Position numbers and translations under genes: made by a program. A stretch of 56,095 nt of DNA, taken from contig SVNI01000007.1 of NCBI GenBank assembly GCA_015066975.1, forward strand, positions 1-56,095, given 5' to 3'. Positions 55,165-56,095 of this stretch are shown here, one piece after another. Below the pieces are notes generated by a model that was not told where the DNA came from, ran no database searches, and saw only the letters and a list, made by a program, of their open reading frames with translations. Position 1 is the first letter of the stretch. The number at the start of each line of letters is the position of its first letter. This DNA is from Ruminococcus sp. (GTDB lineage: Bacteria; Bacillota; Clostridia; Oscillospirales; Ruminococcaceae).

Positions 55165-56095
55165 ATGATAGGTCTTTTGATTGGAGTAATTGTCGTACTG
55201 ATTGCGGCTGTTGTCTTTGTCTGGAAATTCTATTCCGGAAAAGTACAGTCCGCTGAAAAAGAAGGCTTTGAAAAAGGTGTGGAACACCGCCGGAAAGAAG
55301 ACGAAGCGGCACTCAGTTCCGCCCGGAAAGCTGCCGAGGCTGAAATGCAGACTGCCAGAGAAAAAATCGCTGAAGCAGAACGCTTGATACAACAGGCACA
55401 GCACCAGTTTGAAGAAGCTGACAAAGAAGCCGAAAACCGGAAAAAAGAAATTCTGGTCGAAGCCAAAGACGAAATTTATAAACTCCGTCAGGAAGCAGAA
55501 AAAGAAATCCGCGACAGAAGAAACGAAATCTCTAAACAGGAACGCCGGATTCATCAGAAAGAAGAAACACTCGATAAGAAAATCGACACAATCGAACAAA
55601 AAGAAGAGGCTGTTCAGGAAAAAATCAAGGCTGTTGAAACATTAAAGGAAGAAACCGAAACCATCCGCCAGGCACAGTTGAGCACACTCGAACGCATCTC
55701 GGAATTCACCCGCGAACAGGCAAAAGAATATATGCTCAAAACGCTCGAAGAAGATTTGGTTCACGAAAAGGCTGTGAAAATTTCTTCTTATGAACAGCAG
55801 CTCAAAGAAGAATGCGAAGAAAAAGCAAGAAGCTATATTTCTCTTGCTATTGCAAAATGTGCTTCTGACCAGGTTTCTGAAGCGGCAGTTTCCGTTGTGG
55901 CTCTGCCAAATGACGAAATGAAGGGCAGAATTATCGGCCGTGAAGGCCGTAATATCCGGACACTCGAAACACTCACCGGTGTGGATTTGATTATTGATGA
56001 TACACCGGAAGCTATCACACTCTCATGCTTTGACCAGGTGCGCCGTGAAATTGCCAGAATTGCTCTCGAAAGGCTCATTGCTGACGGCCGTATTC
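55165..56095 (+). CDS. rny: Ribonuclease Y, N-terminal part (cut by window end)
   Basis: 310 codons in view, open at the right edge. One transmembrane helix at about 3-22 ([20 protein letters not shown]), a long charged coiled coil at about 28-200 and then the KH domain with [34 protein letters not shown]. The HD hydrolase domain should follow outside the window. RNase Y is the membrane-bound endonuclease that initiates mRNA decay in Firmicutes. ATG 55165 is 8 nt after GGGAGG; the ATG at 55159 is too close. Confidence 0.97.
   Translation, partial: MIGLLIGVIVVLIAAVVFVWKFYSGKVQSAEKEGFEKGVEHRRKEDEAALSSARKAAEAEMQTAREKIAEAERLIQQAQHQFEEADKEAENRKKEILVEAKDEIYKLRQEAEKEIRDRRNEISKQERRIHQKEETLDKKIDTIEQKEEAVQEKIKAVETLKEETETIRQAQLSTLERISEFTREQAKEYMLKTLEEDLVHEKAVKISSYEQQLKEECEEKARSYISLAIAKCASDQVSEAAVSVVALPNDEMKGRIIGREGRNIRTLETLTGVDLIIDDTPEAITLSCFDQVRREIARIALERLIADGRI

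Overview
The window looks like a chromosomal segment of a fibre-degrading Ruminococcus-type bacterium (Oscillospiraceae, Bacillota). Seven genes encode dockerin modules. One of them is the C-terminal part of a scaffoldin-like protein with a cohesin-like domain. Promoters are canonical TTGACA-17-TATAAT, Shine-Dalgarno sites are strong, and Thr-rich surface linkers are common. Species assignment is inference.

Layout. 1-1505: 3' end of a scaffoldin-like gene. 1632-5582 (-): aroB-aroA-aroC plus a DUF4364 regulator. 5791-7161 (-): secreted SleB-like cell-wall hydrolase. 7612-9684 (+): pnuC behind an attenuator-like leader, then an ECF sigma / anti-sigma pair. 9802-11850 (+): dockerin GH26 mannanase. 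11970-14329 (-): rpmG-secE-nusG-rplK-rplA. 14527-19835: an XRE regulator divergent from a flotillin/NfeD membrane operon. 20363-24417 (+): ddl-murI-DUF1934-argS. 24656-30594 (+): CdaR-like regulator, ftsE, ftsX, M23 hydrolase, S41 protease and an unknown gene. 30645-34853 (-): two dockerin enzymes (SGNH esterase, clan GH-A hydrolase) around a 70-residue gene. 35000-35072 (-): tRNA-Ala(GGC). 35201-44043: LRAT-like protein, two SUKH proteins (one with an in-frame stop), a dockerin lysozyme, a lipoprotein, an aldolase-family enzyme, two uncharacterised proteins and two more dockerin proteins. 44129-50136 (-): T-box-controlled thrS operon, two paralogous membrane proteins and a GT39-like transferase. 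50793-53375 (+): two-component system followed by two small-RNA-like units. 53424-54698 (-): aminotransferase. 55165-end (+): RNase Y, cut by the window edge.

The strongest candidate for something undescribed is 52951-53375. Directly after the histidine kinase gene lie two consecutive transcription units without a convincing ORF. They share a hairpin with a 7-nt C-rich loop, then a nearly identical unpaired stretch with a doubled AATCCC, then a terminator. Each has 7-nt direct repeats (YTWTCAY-like) at 11-bp spacing, the last ending exactly 10 nt before a TATAAT -10 box. This is the architecture of sites for PhoB/OmpR-class regulators, and the neighbouring gene encodes such a regulator. The promoter of the cdaR-ftsE-ftsX-M23 operon (24535-24568) has the same geometry, suggesting a regulon linking the two small RNAs to cell-wall and division genes. 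That link is inference.

Other points: three sequence types of dockerin in 43 kb; a lysozyme carrying a dockerin; a dockerin protein with a duplicated unknown module; near-identical 3' ends with terminators in two adjacent dockerin genes; an attenuator leader before pnuC that I could not assign to a known riboswitch class; a threonine T-box whose first gene is a membrane protein, not thrS; and several operator-like palindromes.
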